From Streptomyces sp. NBC_00878 (GTDB taxonomy: Bacteria; Actinomycetota; Actinomycetes; Streptomycetales; Streptomycetaceae): 64,000 bases of DNA. Every line of letters begins with the position of its first letter. Position 1 is the first letter of the stretch. The position numbers were made by a program, and so were the translations under genes. The stretch lies in NCBI RefSeq assembly GCF_026341515.1, contig NZ_JAPEOK010000001.1, positions 4,774,001-4,838,000 of the forward strand. Reading direction: 5' to 3'. The notes beneath the pieces are model-generated. The model did not search any database, had not been told where the DNA came from, and saw nothing but the letters and a program-made list of their open reading frames with translations. Shown in pieces: positions 43,450 to 53,958 of this stretch.

Positions 43450-44964
43450 ATGAGCAGCACGGAGAACGCGGACCGCGCGGCCGACGCGCCCCGCGAGACC
43501 GCAGCGACCCCCACGGCCCCAGCAGCCGCAGTGGCCCCCGAGGCCCCCACACCCGCAGCAGCCATGGCGGCGCCACGCACCGTAATCAACGGCGGCATAT
43601 CGTTCTGGTACGCCCAGGACGGCCTCCCCGCGCCCCGCGAACCCCTCCCCGGGGACGCGAGCGCCGACGTGGTGATCGTGGGCGGCGGCTACACCGGCCT
43701 GTGGACCGCGTACTACCTCAAGAAGGCCGCGCCCTTCCTGCGGGTCACCGTCCTGGAGCAGAAGTTCTGCGGCTACGGAGCCTCCGGCCGCAACGGCGGC
43801 TGGCTCTACAACGGCATCGCGGGCCGCGACCGCTACGCGCGCCTGCACGGCCACGAGGCCGCCGTACGCCTCCAGGAGGCCATGAACGCCACGGTCGCCG
43901 AGGTCGTACGGGTCGCCGGAGAAGAGCACATCGACGCGGACATCCACCAGGGCGGCGTACTCGAAGTCGCCTACACCCCGGCCCAACTGGCCCGCCTCAA
44001 GGCCTTCCACGCGACGGAACTCTCGTACGGCGAAAAGGACCGCGAGCTGTACGGCGCGCGCGAGACCGCCGACCGTATCCGGGTCGCGGACGCCGTCGGC
44101 TCGTCCTGGACCCCGCACGGCGCCCGCCTGCACCCCGTCAAGCTGCTCAAGGGCCTGGCCGCCGCCGTCGAGGCGCTCGGCGTCACGATCCACGAGTCGA
44201 CACCCGTCACCGAGATCAGACCCCAGCACGCCGTCACCCCGTACGGCACGGTCCGCGCCCCCTACGTCCTGCGCTGCACGGAAGGCTTCACCGCCTCCCT
44301 CAAGGGCCAGAAGCGAACCTGGCTCCCCATGAACTCCTCCATGATCGCCACCGAGCCCCTCACCCCCGAGCAGTGGGCCTCGGTCGGCTGGGAGGGCCGC
44401 GAGACCCTCGGCGACATGGCGCACGCCTACATGTACGCCCAGCGCACCGCCGACGACCGCATCGCACTCGGCGGCCGCGGCATCCCGTACCGCTTCGGCT
44501 CACGCACGGACAACGACGGCCGTACGCAGGCGTCGACGGTCCTCGCGCTGCGAGAGGTCCTCGTCCGGTTCTTCCCCCAGCTCGCCTCCGTCGCCGTGGC
44601 CCACGCCTGGTCGGGTGTCCTCGGCGTCCCGCGCGACTGGTGCGCCACGGTCACCCTCGACCGCACCACGGGCCTCGGCTGGGCCGGCGGCTACGTGGGC
44701 TCCGGCGTCGCCACCGCCAACCTCGCCGCCCGCACCCTCCGGGACCTCGTACAGCGGGATTCCGGCCAATCGGGAGCCACCGACCTCACCGCCCTCCCCT
44801 GGGTCGAACACAAGGTCCGCAAGTGGGAACCCGAGCCTTTCCGCTGGCTCGGGGTACACGGCATGTACGCGACGTATCGAGCCGCCGACCGCCGCGAACT
44901 CACCACCCATGCCGCACAGTCGTCCCGGATCGCGCGTATCGCCGACCGGGTCGCGGGCCGCTGA
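43450..44964 (+). CDS. FAD-dependent amine/amino-acid oxidoreductase (DadA/PuuB-like)
   Basis: A 504-residue flavoenzyme. After a 45-residue Ala/Pro-rich tail comes SFWYAQDGLP and the FAD fold VVIVGGGYTGLWTAYYLKK (74-92). YGASGRNGGWLYNGIAGRD is typical of gamma-glutamylputrescine oxidase-like enzymes, as are GGRGIPYRFGS and GVLGVPRDWCATVTLDRTTGLGWAGGYVGSGVATANLA. The alpha/beta hydrolase gene starts 16 bp later, so they likely share a transcript. Amine or amino-acid substrate is inferred. Confidence 0.9.
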   Translation: MSSTENADRAADAPRETAATPTAPAAAVAPEAPTPAAAMAAPRTVINGGISFWYAQDGLPAPREPLPGDASADVVIVGGGYTGLWTAYYLKKAAPFLRVTVLEQKFCGYGASGRNGGWLYNGIAGRDRYARLHGHEAAVRLQEAMNATVAEVVRVAGEEHIDADIHQGGVLEVAYTPAQLARLKAFHATELSYGEKDRELYGARETADRIRVADAVGSSWTPHGARLHPVKLLKGLAAAVEALGVTIHESTPVTEIRPQHAVTPYGTVRAPYVLRCTEGFTASLKGQKRTWLPMNSSMIATEPLTPEQWASVGWEGRETLGDMAHAYMYAQRTADDRIALGGRGIPYRFGSRTDNDGRTQASTVLALREVLVRFFPQLASVAVAHAWSGVLGVPRDWCATVTLDRTTGLGWAGGYVGSGVATANLAARTLRDLVQRDSGQSGATDLTALPWVEHKVRKWEPEPFRWLGVHGMYATYRAADRRELTTHAAQSSRIARIADRVAGR

Positions 44965-44979
44965 GACAAGGGGAACCCC

Positions 44980-45708
44980 ATGAGCACCGCAGTCATGGAC
45001 ACGGTCCGTTACTCCTCCGACGGTCAACTCCTCGACATCCATCGCGCCGCCGCCCCGGACGCCCCGACGGTCCTGCTCTGGCACGGGCGCGGCCCGGCCG
45101 AGCGGGACGTCCTGGGCGCCCTGGCCGCGGAAGTGGCCCGCCTCGGCGCCACCGTCATAGTCCCCGACTGGCACCCGGACGCCGCCGACGGCGGCCGCCC
45201 GCACCTCGAAGCGTCCCTCCGCTTCACCTGGGACTTCGTACGGGACCCGGCCCAGGTCGTCCTCGTCGGCTGGTCGCTCGGCGGCCGGGCCGCGATGGCC
45301 ACCGCCCTGCGCCCCGACCCGCCGGAGGGCTGGCGCCCCGCCGCCGTGGTCGGCATCGCCGCCCGCTACAACCAGCCAGAGCCACTGCTGGGCCTGCCCT
45401 CCCCCATGGCCGTCTGCGCCACCGCCCCGCCGCTGCCCATCCACCTGGTGCACGGCACGGCGGACCGAGTCTGCGACTTCGCCAACGCCCACGCCTTCCA
45501 GGCGGTCCTGGCCGCCTGCGGCCGCCCCGCACCGCTCACCGTGCTCTCCACGGACCACTCGGGCGCGGTCATGGCCGAGTACGCCGCCGAACTGGGCCGC
45601 TGCCGCCCCGCCCACTCCGGATCCGCCCACCGCGAGGGCCTGCGCACGGCCCGCGTCATCGCGGAGGCGGCGGGCCTGCCCATGGAAAAGGCCCAAGTCA
45701 ACGGCTGA
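44980..45708 (+). CDS. alpha/beta hydrolase, dienelactone-hydrolase-like
   Basis: A 242-residue cytoplasmic hydrolase. Oxyanion loop LLWHGRGPAERDVL, nucleophile elbow VGWSLGGRA with Ser99, the acid in VHGTADRVCDF and the histidine in STDHSGAV complete a triad. It follows the flavoenzyme by 16 bp on the same strand. Substrate unknown. Confidence 0.88.
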   Translation: MSTAVMDTVRYSSDGQLLDIHRAAAPDAPTVLLWHGRGPAERDVLGALAAEVARLGATVIVPDWHPDAADGGRPHLEASLRFTWDFVRDPAQVVLVGWSLGGRAAMATALRPDPPEGWRPAAVVGIAARYNQPEPLLGLPSPMAVCATAPPLPIHLVHGTADRVCDFANAHAFQAVLAACGRPAPLTVLSTDHSGAVMAEYAAELGRCRPAHSGSAHREGLRTARVIAEAAGLPMEKAQVNG

Positions 45709-45752
45709 CATGAGCTTCTCGGCCCTTCGCCTGTAGCCCTTCCGAAGCCTAG

Positions 45753-45795
45753 AGCCTCTGCCGGATTCGAACCGACGACCTTCGCTTTACAGGTC
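45753..45795 (-). pseudogene. tRNA 3'-half remnant, possible attachment site
   Basis: The stretch is similar to the 3' half of the intact tRNA-Thr 200 bp away, sharing a perfect 20-bp core (45762-45781 versus 45978-45997) over the T-arm. The 5' half of a tRNA is absent. Between the two lies a short frame reading LEAHGLEISSRGHGTVVRQ, like the wing of a GntR regulator. This is the picture expected of a decayed integrative element. Confidence 0.6.
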
Positions 45796-45919
45796 TTCCT
45801 GACACCCTTGAGAGGGGGCGCCTGCTGACGCACCACGGTGCCGTGGCCGCGCGATGAGATCTCCAGCCCGTGAGCTTCCAGCGGCACGCGCCTGACGCCG
45901 TCGCCGCCTCCGCTGAACC

Positions 45920-45952
45920 AAAAAACCCAGCTCAGACACTGTCTGGGCTGGG
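45920..45952 (-). terminator. intrinsic terminator after tRNA-Thr
   Basis: On the minus strand CCCAGCCCAGACA pairs with TGTCTGAGCTGGG (one G-U pair), followed by TTTTTT (45920-45925). It begins 13 bp past the tRNA 3' end. Confidence 0.9.
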
Positions 45953-45964
45953 CTGGGCTTGGAG

Positions 45965-46042
45965 TGGAGCCCCCTGTCGGATTCGAACCGACGACCTACG
46001 CATTACAAGTGCGGCGCTCTGGCCGAGCTGAGCTAAGGGGGC
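45965..46042 (-). tRNA. tRNA-Thr (anticodon UGU)
   Basis: The minus strand gives acceptor GCCCCCU/AGGGGGC, D-arm GCUC...GAGC, anticodon loop CUUGUAA and T-arm GUCGG UUCGAAU CCGAC, with CCA encoded. Loop positions 34-36 are UGU, decoding ACA. The first base pair of the anticodon stem is a C-U mismatch. A terminator follows. Confidence 0.95.
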
Positions 46043-46295
46043 ATCGCGCACTACAACGCCGTACGCGAAGGCGGGTCCACTGTACACAGACCCCCTCATC
46101 CCAAACCACGCGGTTGCCCTGACAGCGGACTCGGGGTAGCCCGTTGTCCGTCGGCAGCGGCCGTGAAGCGGGAAGCCTCGGCAAGGTCAAAAGTGATCTG
46201 TTCTTCCACGATCGCAAATTTCCTCGAACTTCATCGCCCACGGAGTACTGACAGAACGTGTGAACGCGGGGTAGCGTCCTGACCCAGTTCGCTCA

Positions 46296-46311
46296 CGTGG
46301 ACTACACCAGT
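46296..46311 (+). promoter_or_regulatory. dre-like site and hairpin in the msiK leader
   Basis: CGTGGACTACACCAGT matches the DasR consensus at 12 of 16, 90 bp before msiK. A 7-bp inverted repeat CCGCTAC...GTAGCGG follows at 46315-46338. The whole 358-bp gap from the tRNA shows no gene. Confidence 0.6.
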
Positions 46312-46400
46312 ACGCCGCTACGGAATGTTTTGTAGCGGCACACCACCTTCCACTACGGATCGTCCGGCACGTTCCTGCCGGTGAAGGGGGCCTACGACCC

Positions 46401-47537
<1,137 letters not shown>

Positions 47538-47552
47538 TTCCACCCGGGTTGA

Positions 47553-47590
47553 CGAAGAAGGCCCCGCAGGCTGCTGCGGGGCCTTCTTCG
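47553..47590 (+). terminator. terminator after msiK
   Basis: CGAAGAAGGCCCCGCAG (47553-47569) pairs over 17 bp with CTGCGGGGCCTTCTTCG (47574-47590), followed by TTGT. Confidence 0.95.
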
Positions 47591-47727
47591 TTGTCGACAA
47601 ATACCCCGGCAGACCGGTCATTTCGATACCCGTACGTCAACATCAAACTCGAAAACGACGGTTTACCCGTCCCCCGAACTGATTACTAAATGTCTCCAAA
47701 TCATCACCCCGCGCTACCCTCACTCGC

Positions 47728-48210
47728 GTGAAGCACTCCACTAACCACTCGACGCGACATGGCCGTGGTCCCGCCGGCCGACCGACCTCGCACGGCCGCG
47801 GTCCGGCCCACCGGATCGGCCGCACTCTCGCCCTCGTTCTGCCCGTCGTCCTGGTGCTCTCCGGGACGCTGGCGGTCACCCGAGTCAACTGGTCGGGAAA
47901 CAGTTCCTCGACATCGGTGCTCGCCGCATCCGCCGAGGACGTCTCCCGGCGTGCCACGTACCGCGCCCCGCAGGAGGTGCTGCGCGACAAGCTCCTGCTC
48001 GAACTCCAGGAGAAGAACCCCGGCGTGGCCCTCACCCACCTCCAGGAGACAGTGAACGCCCGTCCGTCGCTCGCCAAGCACTGCGCGTCCATCGCCCGCG
48101 CCCTGGGTCGCGCCGCGGTCCGCGCGTACGGCCCGGCCCGCGCCCAGTCGTTCGCCCGCCCGGTCTGCGACACGTCCTTCGCCACGGGCGTGGCAGCCCA
48201 GCACACCTGA
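47728..48210 (+). CDS. membrane-anchored unknown protein
   Basis: A 160-residue protein with a His/Arg/Gly-rich N-terminus (HSTNHSTRHGRGPAGRPT) and one membrane segment at about 32-50 (TLALVLPVVLVLSGTLAV). The outer part is helical (QEVLRDKLLLELQEKNPGVALTHLQE) and ends with two cysteines (KHCAS, PVCDTS) that could pair. GTG start at 47728. Between msiK and a nucleotidyltransferase; function unknown. Confidence 0.75.
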   Translation: MKHSTNHSTRHGRGPAGRPTSHGRGPAHRIGRTLALVLPVVLVLSGTLAVTRVNWSGNSSSTSVLAASAEDVSRRATYRAPQEVLRDKLLLELQEKNPGVALTHLQETVNARPSLAKHCASIARALGRAAVRAYGPARAQSFARPVCDTSFATGVAAQHT

Positions 48211-48272
48211 GCCGCCAGGAGGGCCCCTCGGGCCCTCTGAAGGACAAAAGCCGGGGCGCAGCCCCGCTTTCA

Positions 48273-48314
48273 GGGGCGCGGGGAACTGCGCGACCAGCGC
48301 CCACGGACCCGCAG
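48273..48314. repeat. dispersed GC-rich repeat, single copy
   Basis: GGGGCGCGGGGAACTGCGCGA followed by the tail CCAGCGCCCACGGACCCGCAG. Same family as the copies at 9.2, 25.3 and 53.8 kb. Confidence 0.92.
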
Positions 48315-48384
48315 CTCCCCACCCCGCGCAGCCCCGCAGACGCCCACCCGCAAAACCCGCGGGGCGCCACGTACAGTTCGGGTC

Positions 48385-49116
48385 ATGACCGATCCGAACG
48401 CCGCGTCGCGCCCCGTTCAAGCCGTCGTCCTGGCCGGCGGCCAGGGCTCCCGGCTGCGTCCCTACACCGACGACCGTCCCAAGCCGATGGTCGAGATTCC
48501 CGGCACCGGGACCCCGATCATCGGCCACCAGCTGGCCTGGCTCGCCGAGGAGGGCGTCACCGACGTCGTCGTCTCGTGCGGCCATCTCGCCGAGGTGCTC
48601 CAGGAGTGGCTGGACTCGGCCGAGCTGCCCGTCTCCGTGACGACCGTGGTCGAGACGGAGCCCCTGGGCCGCGGTGGCGGCCTCAAGTTCGCCGCCAAGC
48701 ACCTGCCCCACCCGGACCGCCCCTGGTATGCGACGAACGGCGACATCTGGACGCGTTTCTCGCTGCGTGAGATGGCGGACTTCCACACCGAGCGCGACGC
48801 GGTGGCCACTCTCGCGCTGGCCCGCCCCCGCATCCCGTGGGGCGCCGTCGAGACCGACGACTTCGGCCACATCACGGACTTCATCGAGTCCCCGCCGACC
48901 GCGTACGGCATCAACGCGGGTGTGTACGTCTTCTCCCCCGACTTCGCCGCTCTGCTGCCCGACCTCGGTGACCACGAGCGCTCCACGTTCCCCCGCCTGG
49001 CCCGTGAGCGCCGCCTGGCCGGCTATCCGATCCCGCAGGGCGCGTACTGGCGCGCCATCGACACCGCGAAGGACCTCACGGAGGCCGCCAAGGAACTGGC
49101 GGCCTTGGGACGTTGA
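48385..49116 (+). CDS. NDP-sugar nucleotidyltransferase
   Basis: A 243-residue nucleotidyltransferase with the signature AVVLAGGQGSRLRPYTDDRPKPMVEIPGTGTPI, where Arg and Lys bind the NTP. ETEPLGRGGGLKFAAKHL and the metal Asp in ATNGDIWTRF follow. It ends PIPQGAYWRAIDTAKDLTEA. It couples a sugar 1-phosphate to a nucleotide; which sugar is unknown, and no glycosyltransferase adjoins it. Confidence 0.9.
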   Translation: MTDPNAASRPVQAVVLAGGQGSRLRPYTDDRPKPMVEIPGTGTPIIGHQLAWLAEEGVTDVVVSCGHLAEVLQEWLDSAELPVSVTTVVETEPLGRGGGLKFAAKHLPHPDRPWYATNGDIWTRFSLREMADFHTERDAVATLALARPRIPWGAVETDDFGHITDFIESPPTAYGINAGVYVFSPDFAALLPDLGDHERSTFPRLARERRLAGYPIPQGAYWRAIDTAKDLTEAAKELAALGR

Positions 49117-49181
49117 GGAAGCGTTGACGGACTTACCCCGCCCCACACAGACAACAGACAGAAGCAGTACGCACAAGCAAC

Positions 49182-49216
49182 ACGCAGCACGCAGCACGCA
49201 GCACGCAGCACGCAGC
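49182..49216. repeat. heptanucleotide tandem repeat (ACGCAGC), five copies
   Basis: Five perfect copies of ACGCAGC, between the nucleotidyltransferase and its terminator. Confidence 0.95.
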
Positions 49217-49230
49217 AGCAGTACGTACGT

Positions 49231-49269
49231 CGATGGGGCCCGGCACCTGAGTTGGTGCGGGCCCCATCG
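49231..49269. terminator. bidirectional terminator
   Basis: CGATGGGGCCCGGCACC pairs with GGTGCGGGCCCCATCG (one bulge), loop TGAGTT. It lies between the convergent nucleotidyltransferase (+) and DoxX (-) genes. Confidence 0.88.
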
Positions 49270-49336
49270 TCGTACGGTCTTGGCGCCGCCGTAAGTGGCT
49301 TGGCCTGGCCGCCCCTGTCGGCGGCGGCGGGCGGTC

Positions 49337-51019
49337 TCAGCCCAGCAGGCCGCCCACGAGTCCGGAGCTGCCGCCGGAACCGCTGCCACCGCCGTTGCCA
49401 CCGCCGCCCGTGCTTCCGCCGGAGCCGGTGGTGCCGCCGGAGCCGCCGCCCGAGCCCGTGCCGCCGGTGGTGCCGCCCGAGGAGGACGGCCCGGCGCTGG
49501 TGCTGGGGGCCTGCGGTGCGGCGGACTGCTGGGGCGGGGCCTGACCGGTGCCCTGCGTCTGGCTGGGCTGGCCGGCAGTGGCGCCGGCGGTCTCGCGGGT
49601 CGCGCCCGGGGTGGTCGCGGCGGCCTCGCCCGAGGGGCTCGCCGAAGTGGCGCCCTGGGTGGGCGAGTTGGACGCCGAGGGGCTTTCCTTGTGACGGCGG
49701 CGCTCGCCGGGTTCCTTCGGGAGAGGGGAGCCGGGCAGTTCGTTGCGCGGGGCCTCGCCGGGGCCGGGGACGACCACCCGGTCGGCGTCCCGGACGGCAC
49801 CGCCGAGCAACGAGCCGATGAGCAGGGTGAGTCCGACGACGATGGTCGAGACGATCGCGCCCCGGCGCAGGACGCGGCTGCGCAGTTCCCAGATGTCGGC
49901 GCGCGGCCCGAGCCTGCGCCAGGCTTCTCCGGCGAGGCGGCTGTCGATGGAGTAGACGGGGGCGCCCGCGATGATCAGCGGGGACCAGGCGGCGAGGTAG
50001 ATGATGTCCGGCGCGTCGTAGGCGGGGACGGACTTCCAGCTGACGGTGAGGAGCAGCGCCGCCGACAGCAGCGCGCCGACGACCGCGGCGACCCGCTGCC
50101 ACAGGCCCAGCACGGTGAGGACGCCGACGATCACCTGGAAGAAGGCGATGAGGAGTCCGGCACCGACGGGGTGTTCGAGCGCGAACTGGCGCAGTGGCTC
50201 GGCGAGTTCCCAGGGATGCAGGGAGTTCAGCCACTTGACCATGGAGCCGCGTTTGCCGCCGTCGAAGTAGACGGGGTCGCAGAGCTTGCCCATGCCGGCG
50301 TAGATGGAGATGAAGCCGAGGAAGACGCGCAGCGGGAGCAGGACGACGCCGAGGTTCATCCGGCGGCCGGGGTAGTACCCGTGCCGTACGGGAGTGGCGC
50401 CGTGCCGCCTGAGCTCGCCGTCCTCGTCCCGGTACTCGTCGGCATCGGTGTCGGCGTCCGCGTCGTACGCGTCGTCTCCGAACTCGCCCTCCGCGTACGG
50501 GCGTTCGTCGATTTCGTCGTACGCGCTGCCCGCGCTGCGCATCTGGGGCAGAAGGGGGGTCTCGGGGCGGACGGCCGGTGCCTCGACGGTGGCGTCGATG
50601 TCGAGGCCGGCGGTGCGGCCCTCGCCGACGCGCGGGATGACCTGGGTGGAGCCGTCGGCCGCCGGGGCGCCGGCGCCGTGCCTCAGACTCGTGCTCCGCA
50701 CCGCCTGCAACAGCCGGGTGGCGCCGGTGTCGTCGGGGGCGGACTTCCCGCTCCAGACGACGGGCGCGCGGCGGCGGGTGCCCGAGGTGGTTCCGACGAC
50801 GGGGATGCGCGCGGTGTCCTCGCCCGAGCTCAAGTGCCGCGCGGTGCGCGGGGACTGGGCCCGCGGGGCGGTGTTCAGCAGCACGCGGAAACTCGCATGA
50901 TTGACGATGACCTGCGCCGGATCGCTCGGCACCTTCACCATGCTCAGCGCGGGAGCGTCGTCGAATCCCAACGAGCGGTCCCCCGTGGGTGTGCGGGGTG
51001 TTCTGGTGTCCACACTCAT
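49337..51019 (-). CDS. DoxX-family membrane protein with long disordered ends
   Basis: A 560-residue membrane protein. Residues 1-215 are disordered and acidic (DDAYDADADTDADEYRDEDGE). The DoxX core of four helices spans about 220-400: LGVVLLPLRVFLGFISIYAGMGK, GAGLLIAFFQVIVGVLTVLGLW, VAAVVGALLSAALLLTVSW and IVVGLTLLIGSLLG. The last 130 residues are Ser/Pro/Gly-rich (GGTTGGTGSGGGSGGTTG), probably outside. DoxX proteins are linked to quinone or thiol oxidation. RlmB lies upstream. Confidence 0.88.
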   Translation of the reverse strand: MSVDTRTPRTPTGDRSLGFDDAPALSMVKVPSDPAQVIVNHASFRVLLNTAPRAQSPRTARHLSSGEDTARIPVVGTTSGTRRRAPVVWSGKSAPDDTGATRLLQAVRSTSLRHGAGAPAADGSTQVIPRVGEGRTAGLDIDATVEAPAVRPETPLLPQMRSAGSAYDEIDERPYAEGEFGDDAYDADADTDADEYRDEDGELRRHGATPVRHGYYPGRRMNLGVVLLPLRVFLGFISIYAGMGKLCDPVYFDGGKRGSMVKWLNSLHPWELAEPLRQFALEHPVGAGLLIAFFQVIVGVLTVLGLWQRVAAVVGALLSAALLLTVSWKSVPAYDAPDIIYLAAWSPLIIAGAPVYSIDSRLAGEAWRRLGPRADIWELRSRVLRRGAIVSTIVVGLTLLIGSLLGGAVRDADRVVVPGPGEAPRNELPGSPLPKEPGERRRHKESPSASNSPTQGATSASPSGEAAATTPGATRETAGATAGQPSQTQGTGQAPPQQSAAPQAPSTSAGPSSSGGTTGGTGSGGGSGGTTGSGGSTGGGGNGGGSGSGGSSGLVGGLLG

Positions 51020-51130
51020 CTAACCGAGTGACGTGCCGTTAGGACACTGCTTTGACCGGCCCGATCTGTCCGGACCGCGTCAAGATCAACGAGCCCGCTC
51101 GAATCGCCCTACGGGGACGGCGTTTCCGAC

Positions 51131-51158
51131 CGCCCCCGCCCCCGCCCCCGCCCCCGCC
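51131..51158. repeat. hexanucleotide CGCCCC tandem repeat
   Basis: About 4.7 perfect copies of CGCCCC in the 148-bp gap between DoxX and rlmB, ten bases beyond the rlmB stop. Confidence 0.95.
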
Positions 51159-51167
51159 GAAAGCCCC

Positions 51168-52124
51168 TCAGACCCGTCGCCGCGAGGCCTCGTACAGCAC
51201 AACTCCCGCGGCCACACCGGCATTCAGCGACTCGGTGCCGCCGGGCATGGGGATCCGTACCCGGAAGTCGCAGGTCTCGCCGACGAGTCGCGACAGCCCC
51301 TTGCCCTCGCTGCCGACGACGATGACGACGGGGCCGCCGAGGGCCTCCAGTTCGCCGACCTCGGCCTCGCCGTCCGCGGCGAGGCCGACCACGATGAGGC
51401 CCGCCTTTTTGTAGGCCTCAAGGGCCCGCGTCAGGTTGGACGCACGGGCAACCGGCGTACGCGCCGCGGCACCCGCGGACGTCTTCCACGCACCGGCGGT
51501 CATCCCGGCCGCGCGGCGCTCGGGCACGACCACACCGTGACCGCCGAACGCGGAGACGGACCGGACGACGGCACCGAGGTTGCGCGGGTCGGTCACGCCG
51601 TCGAGCGCGACGATCAGCGGGTCCACACCCTCGTCGTACGCGGCGCCCGCGAGGTCCTCCGGATGCGCGTACTCGTACGGCGGGACCTGGAGGACGAGCC
51701 CCTGGTGGTTGAGGCCGTTGGTCATGCGGTCGAGCTCGGGGCGGGGGGCTTCCATGAGGTGGATGCCGCCGCGGTCCGCGGCGAGCTGGAGCGCCTCGCG
51801 CACCCGCTCGTCGTTGTCGATGAACTGCTGTACGTAGAGCATCGACGCCGGGACGCCCTCGCGCAGCGCCTCGACGACGGAGTTGCGGCCGACGACCATC
51901 TCGGACGTGCCCTTGCCGCCCCGGCCGCCGCGCGGCGAGGGCCGACGCACGGTCTGCTTCGCATTCGTCCTGGCGTTGGCGTTGGCGATGCGGTTCTTCT
52001 TGTGCCCCTTGCGCGCTTCGGCGGGCGGGGTCGGTCCCTTGCCTTCCAGGCCCCGGCGTCGCTGGCCGCCACTGCCGACCTGCGCGCCCTTCTTGCCGGA
52101 CATGCGGCGGTTGTTAGCGGCCAT
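51168..52124 (-). CDS. rlmB: 23S rRNA 2'-O-methyltransferase RlmB (SpoU/TrmH family)
   Basis: A 318-residue knotted methyltransferase modifying 23S rRNA. A basic N-terminal tail ([22 protein letters not shown]) precedes the substrate domain [26 protein letters not shown] motifs: motif 1 [17 protein letters not shown], motif 2 [16 protein letters not shown] and motif 3 [22 protein letters not shown]. It is 142 bp downstream of cysS in the same direction, an arrangement typical of Actinobacteria. Confidence 0.95.
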   Translation of the reverse strand: MAANNRRMSGKKGAQVGSGGQRRRGLEGKGPTPPAEARKGHKKNRIANANARTNAKQTVRRPSPRGGRGGKGTSEMVVGRNSVVEALREGVPASMLYVQQFIDNDERVREALQLAADRGGIHLMEAPRPELDRMTNGLNHQGLVLQVPPYEYAHPEDLAGAAYDEGVDPLIVALDGVTDPRNLGAVVRSVSAFGGHGVVVPERRAAGMTAGAWKTSAGAAARTPVARASNLTRALEAYKKAGLIVVGLAADGEAEVGELEALGGPVVIVVGSEGKGLSRLVGETCDFRVRIPMPGGTESLNAGVAAGVVLYEASRRRV

Positions 52125-52224
52125 GACCTACCTGTCTGTCTGTGTGAGGGCGCACGTCCGTACGCCTCTGCGAAGTGTCGTCGTCTATGAGTGTGCCGCC
52201 CGGAGACCCGAGCGGCACAATCGA

Positions 52225-52271
52225 TCAAGGAAACAGAAAACGTTCAGCCAAGGAAACAGGAAACGTTCAGC
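52225..52271. repeat. 23-bp direct repeat at the cysS stop
   Basis: Two near-identical copies of CAAGGAAACAGGAAACGTTC; the second overlaps the last bases of cysS. Recent tandem duplication. Confidence 0.9.
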
Positions 52272-53667
52272 GCGGTCCGAGCGTCCAGCGCGGCCCCTGC
52301 GGGCCGTCCTCGATCACGAGCCCGGACTGGTTGAGCTGGTCCCGGATGGCGTCGGCGGTGGCCCAGTCCTTACGGACCCGGGCGGACTCGCGCTGCTGCA
52401 GCACCAGCCGTACGAGCGTGTCGACGACCCCGTGCAGGTCCTCGCCGCGGTCGGTCTCGCCCGCCCAGTGCGGGTCGAGCGGGTCGAGGCCGAGGACGCC
52501 GAGCATGGCCCGCACCTCGGCGAGCCGCGCGACCGCCGCTTCCTTGTCGTCGGCGGCCAGTGCGCTGTTGCCCTGCCGGACCGTGGTGTGCACGACGGCG
52601 AGGGCCTGCGGGACGCCCAGGTCGTCGTCCATCGCGTCGGCGAACGTCGGCGGCACCTCGGCCGCGGGCTCGACGACTCCCCCGGCCTTCTCCACCACGC
52701 GCTGTACGAAGCCCTCGATCCGCGCGAACGCGGACTCGGCCTCGCGCAGTGCCTCTTCGCTGTACTCGATGGTGGAGCGGTAGTGCGGGGTACCGAGGTA
52801 GTAGCGCAGCACGATGGGCCGCCAGGCCTTGACCATCTCGCTCACGAGCACGGAGTTGCCGAGCGACTTGGACATCTTCTCGCCGCTCATGGTGACCCAC
52901 GAGTTGTGCACCCAGTAGTGCGCGAACTCGTCGCCGAAGCCCCTGGCCTGGGCGATCTCGTTCTCGTGGTGCGGGAAGATCAGGTCGATCCCGCCGCCGT
53001 GGATGTCGAAGGCGGAGCCCAGGTACTTGTGGGCCATGGCACTGCACTCCAGGTGCCAGCCGGGCCGCCCCCGGCCCCAGGGCGTCTCCCAGCTCGGCTC
53101 ACCGGGCTTGACGGCCTTCCACATGGCGAAGTCCCGGGGGTCCCGCTTCCCGGTCTCGCCGTCCTCGGCCGGCTGCCGCAGATCGTCGAGGTCCTGGTTC
53201 GACAGCGACAGATACCCGGGCAGGGAGCGCACGTCGAAGTACACGTTCCCCTCGGCCTCGTACGCGTGCCCGCGCTCGATGAGCGTGCGCATCATCTCGA
53301 CCATCTCGGTGACATGGCCGGTCGCGCGCGGCTCGTACGTCGGCGGCAGGCAGCCCAGTGACGTGTAGCCGTCGTTGAACGCCCGCTCGTTCTCGTAACC
53401 GATCGACCACCACGGCCTGTTCTGTTCGGCGGCCTTCCTGATGATCTTGTCGTCGATGTCGGTGACATTCCGGATGAACGTCACGTCATAGCCGCGGTGC
53501 TCGAACCAGCGGCGCATGATGTCGAAGTTGAGCCCGGACCGGATGTGCCCGATGTGCGGGGCCGCCTGCACGGTGGCGCCACAGAGGTAGATCGAGACAC
53601 AACCCGGCGTGATCGGGATGAAGTCACGGATCTGCCGGGCGCTGGTGTCGTACAGGCGAATAGTCAC
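52267..53667 (-). CDS. cysS: cysteinyl-tRNA synthetase
   Basis: A 466-residue class I aminoacyl-tRNA synthetase joining cysteine to tRNA-Cys. HIGH motif is [10 protein letters not shown] (38-41), KMSKS is [10 protein letters not shown], and the zinc ligands are Cys29, the Cys of LECSAM and the His of HHENE. The C-terminal anticodon part has [22 protein letters not shown]. The GTG at 53667 ([12 protein letters not shown]) is preferred, with GGAG ahead. It is followed by rlmB. Confidence 0.98.
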   Translation of the reverse strand: MTIRLYDTSARQIRDFIPITPGCVSIYLCGATVQAAPHIGHIRSGLNFDIMRRWFEHRGYDVTFIRNVTDIDDKIIRKAAEQNRPWWSIGYENERAFNDGYTSLGCLPPTYEPRATGHVTEMVEMMRTLIERGHAYEAEGNVYFDVRSLPGYLSLSNQDLDDLRQPAEDGETGKRDPRDFAMWKAVKPGEPSWETPWGRGRPGWHLECSAMAHKYLGSAFDIHGGGIDLIFPHHENEIAQARGFGDEFAHYWVHNSWVTMSGEKMSKSLGNSVLVSEMVKAWRPIVLRYYLGTPHYRSTIEYSEEALREAESAFARIEGFVQRVVEKAGGVVEPAAEVPPTFADAMDDDLGVPQALAVVHTTVRQGNSALAADDKEAAVARLAEVRAMLGVLGLDPLDPHWAGETDRGEDLHGVVDTLVRLVLQQRESARVRKDWATADAIRDQLNQSGLVIEDGPQGPRWTLGPR

Positions 53668-53789
53668 CACTCCAGGGTAGTGGGCGGCAGCCAGTGCCCC
53701 GAGACCCTTCCGACACATGACTCACGATTCGTGACATCCACGCGGGGCGGGCGCGGGACCGGGGCTTTCGCCCGGGGGCCGGCCCCCGA

Positions 53790-53888
53790 ACCCCCGCTCC
53801 TCAAACGCCGGAGAGGCTGAGATATCTAGGGGGCGAGATACCCAAGGGGCGCGGGGAACTGCGCGACAAGCCACAGCGGGCCCGCACC
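53790..53888. repeat. two dispersed repeats side by side
   Basis: The CTCAAACGCCGGA-GGCTGA type at 53798-53822 (as near 39.1 kb) and the GGGGCGCGGGGAACTGCGCGAC type at 53845-53888. Both lie between cysS and ispF. Confidence 0.88.
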
Positions 53889-53958
53889 CAACAACGGGGT
53901 CTGGGGCGGAGCCCCAGAAGGATGGGACGGGTAGGGGCGGCGGGGGCGAGAGAAACCC

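Noticed and set aside
49141-49225. CRISPR-like look of short direct repeats
   Set aside because: The units are contiguous heptamers with no spacers and no cas genes in the window.
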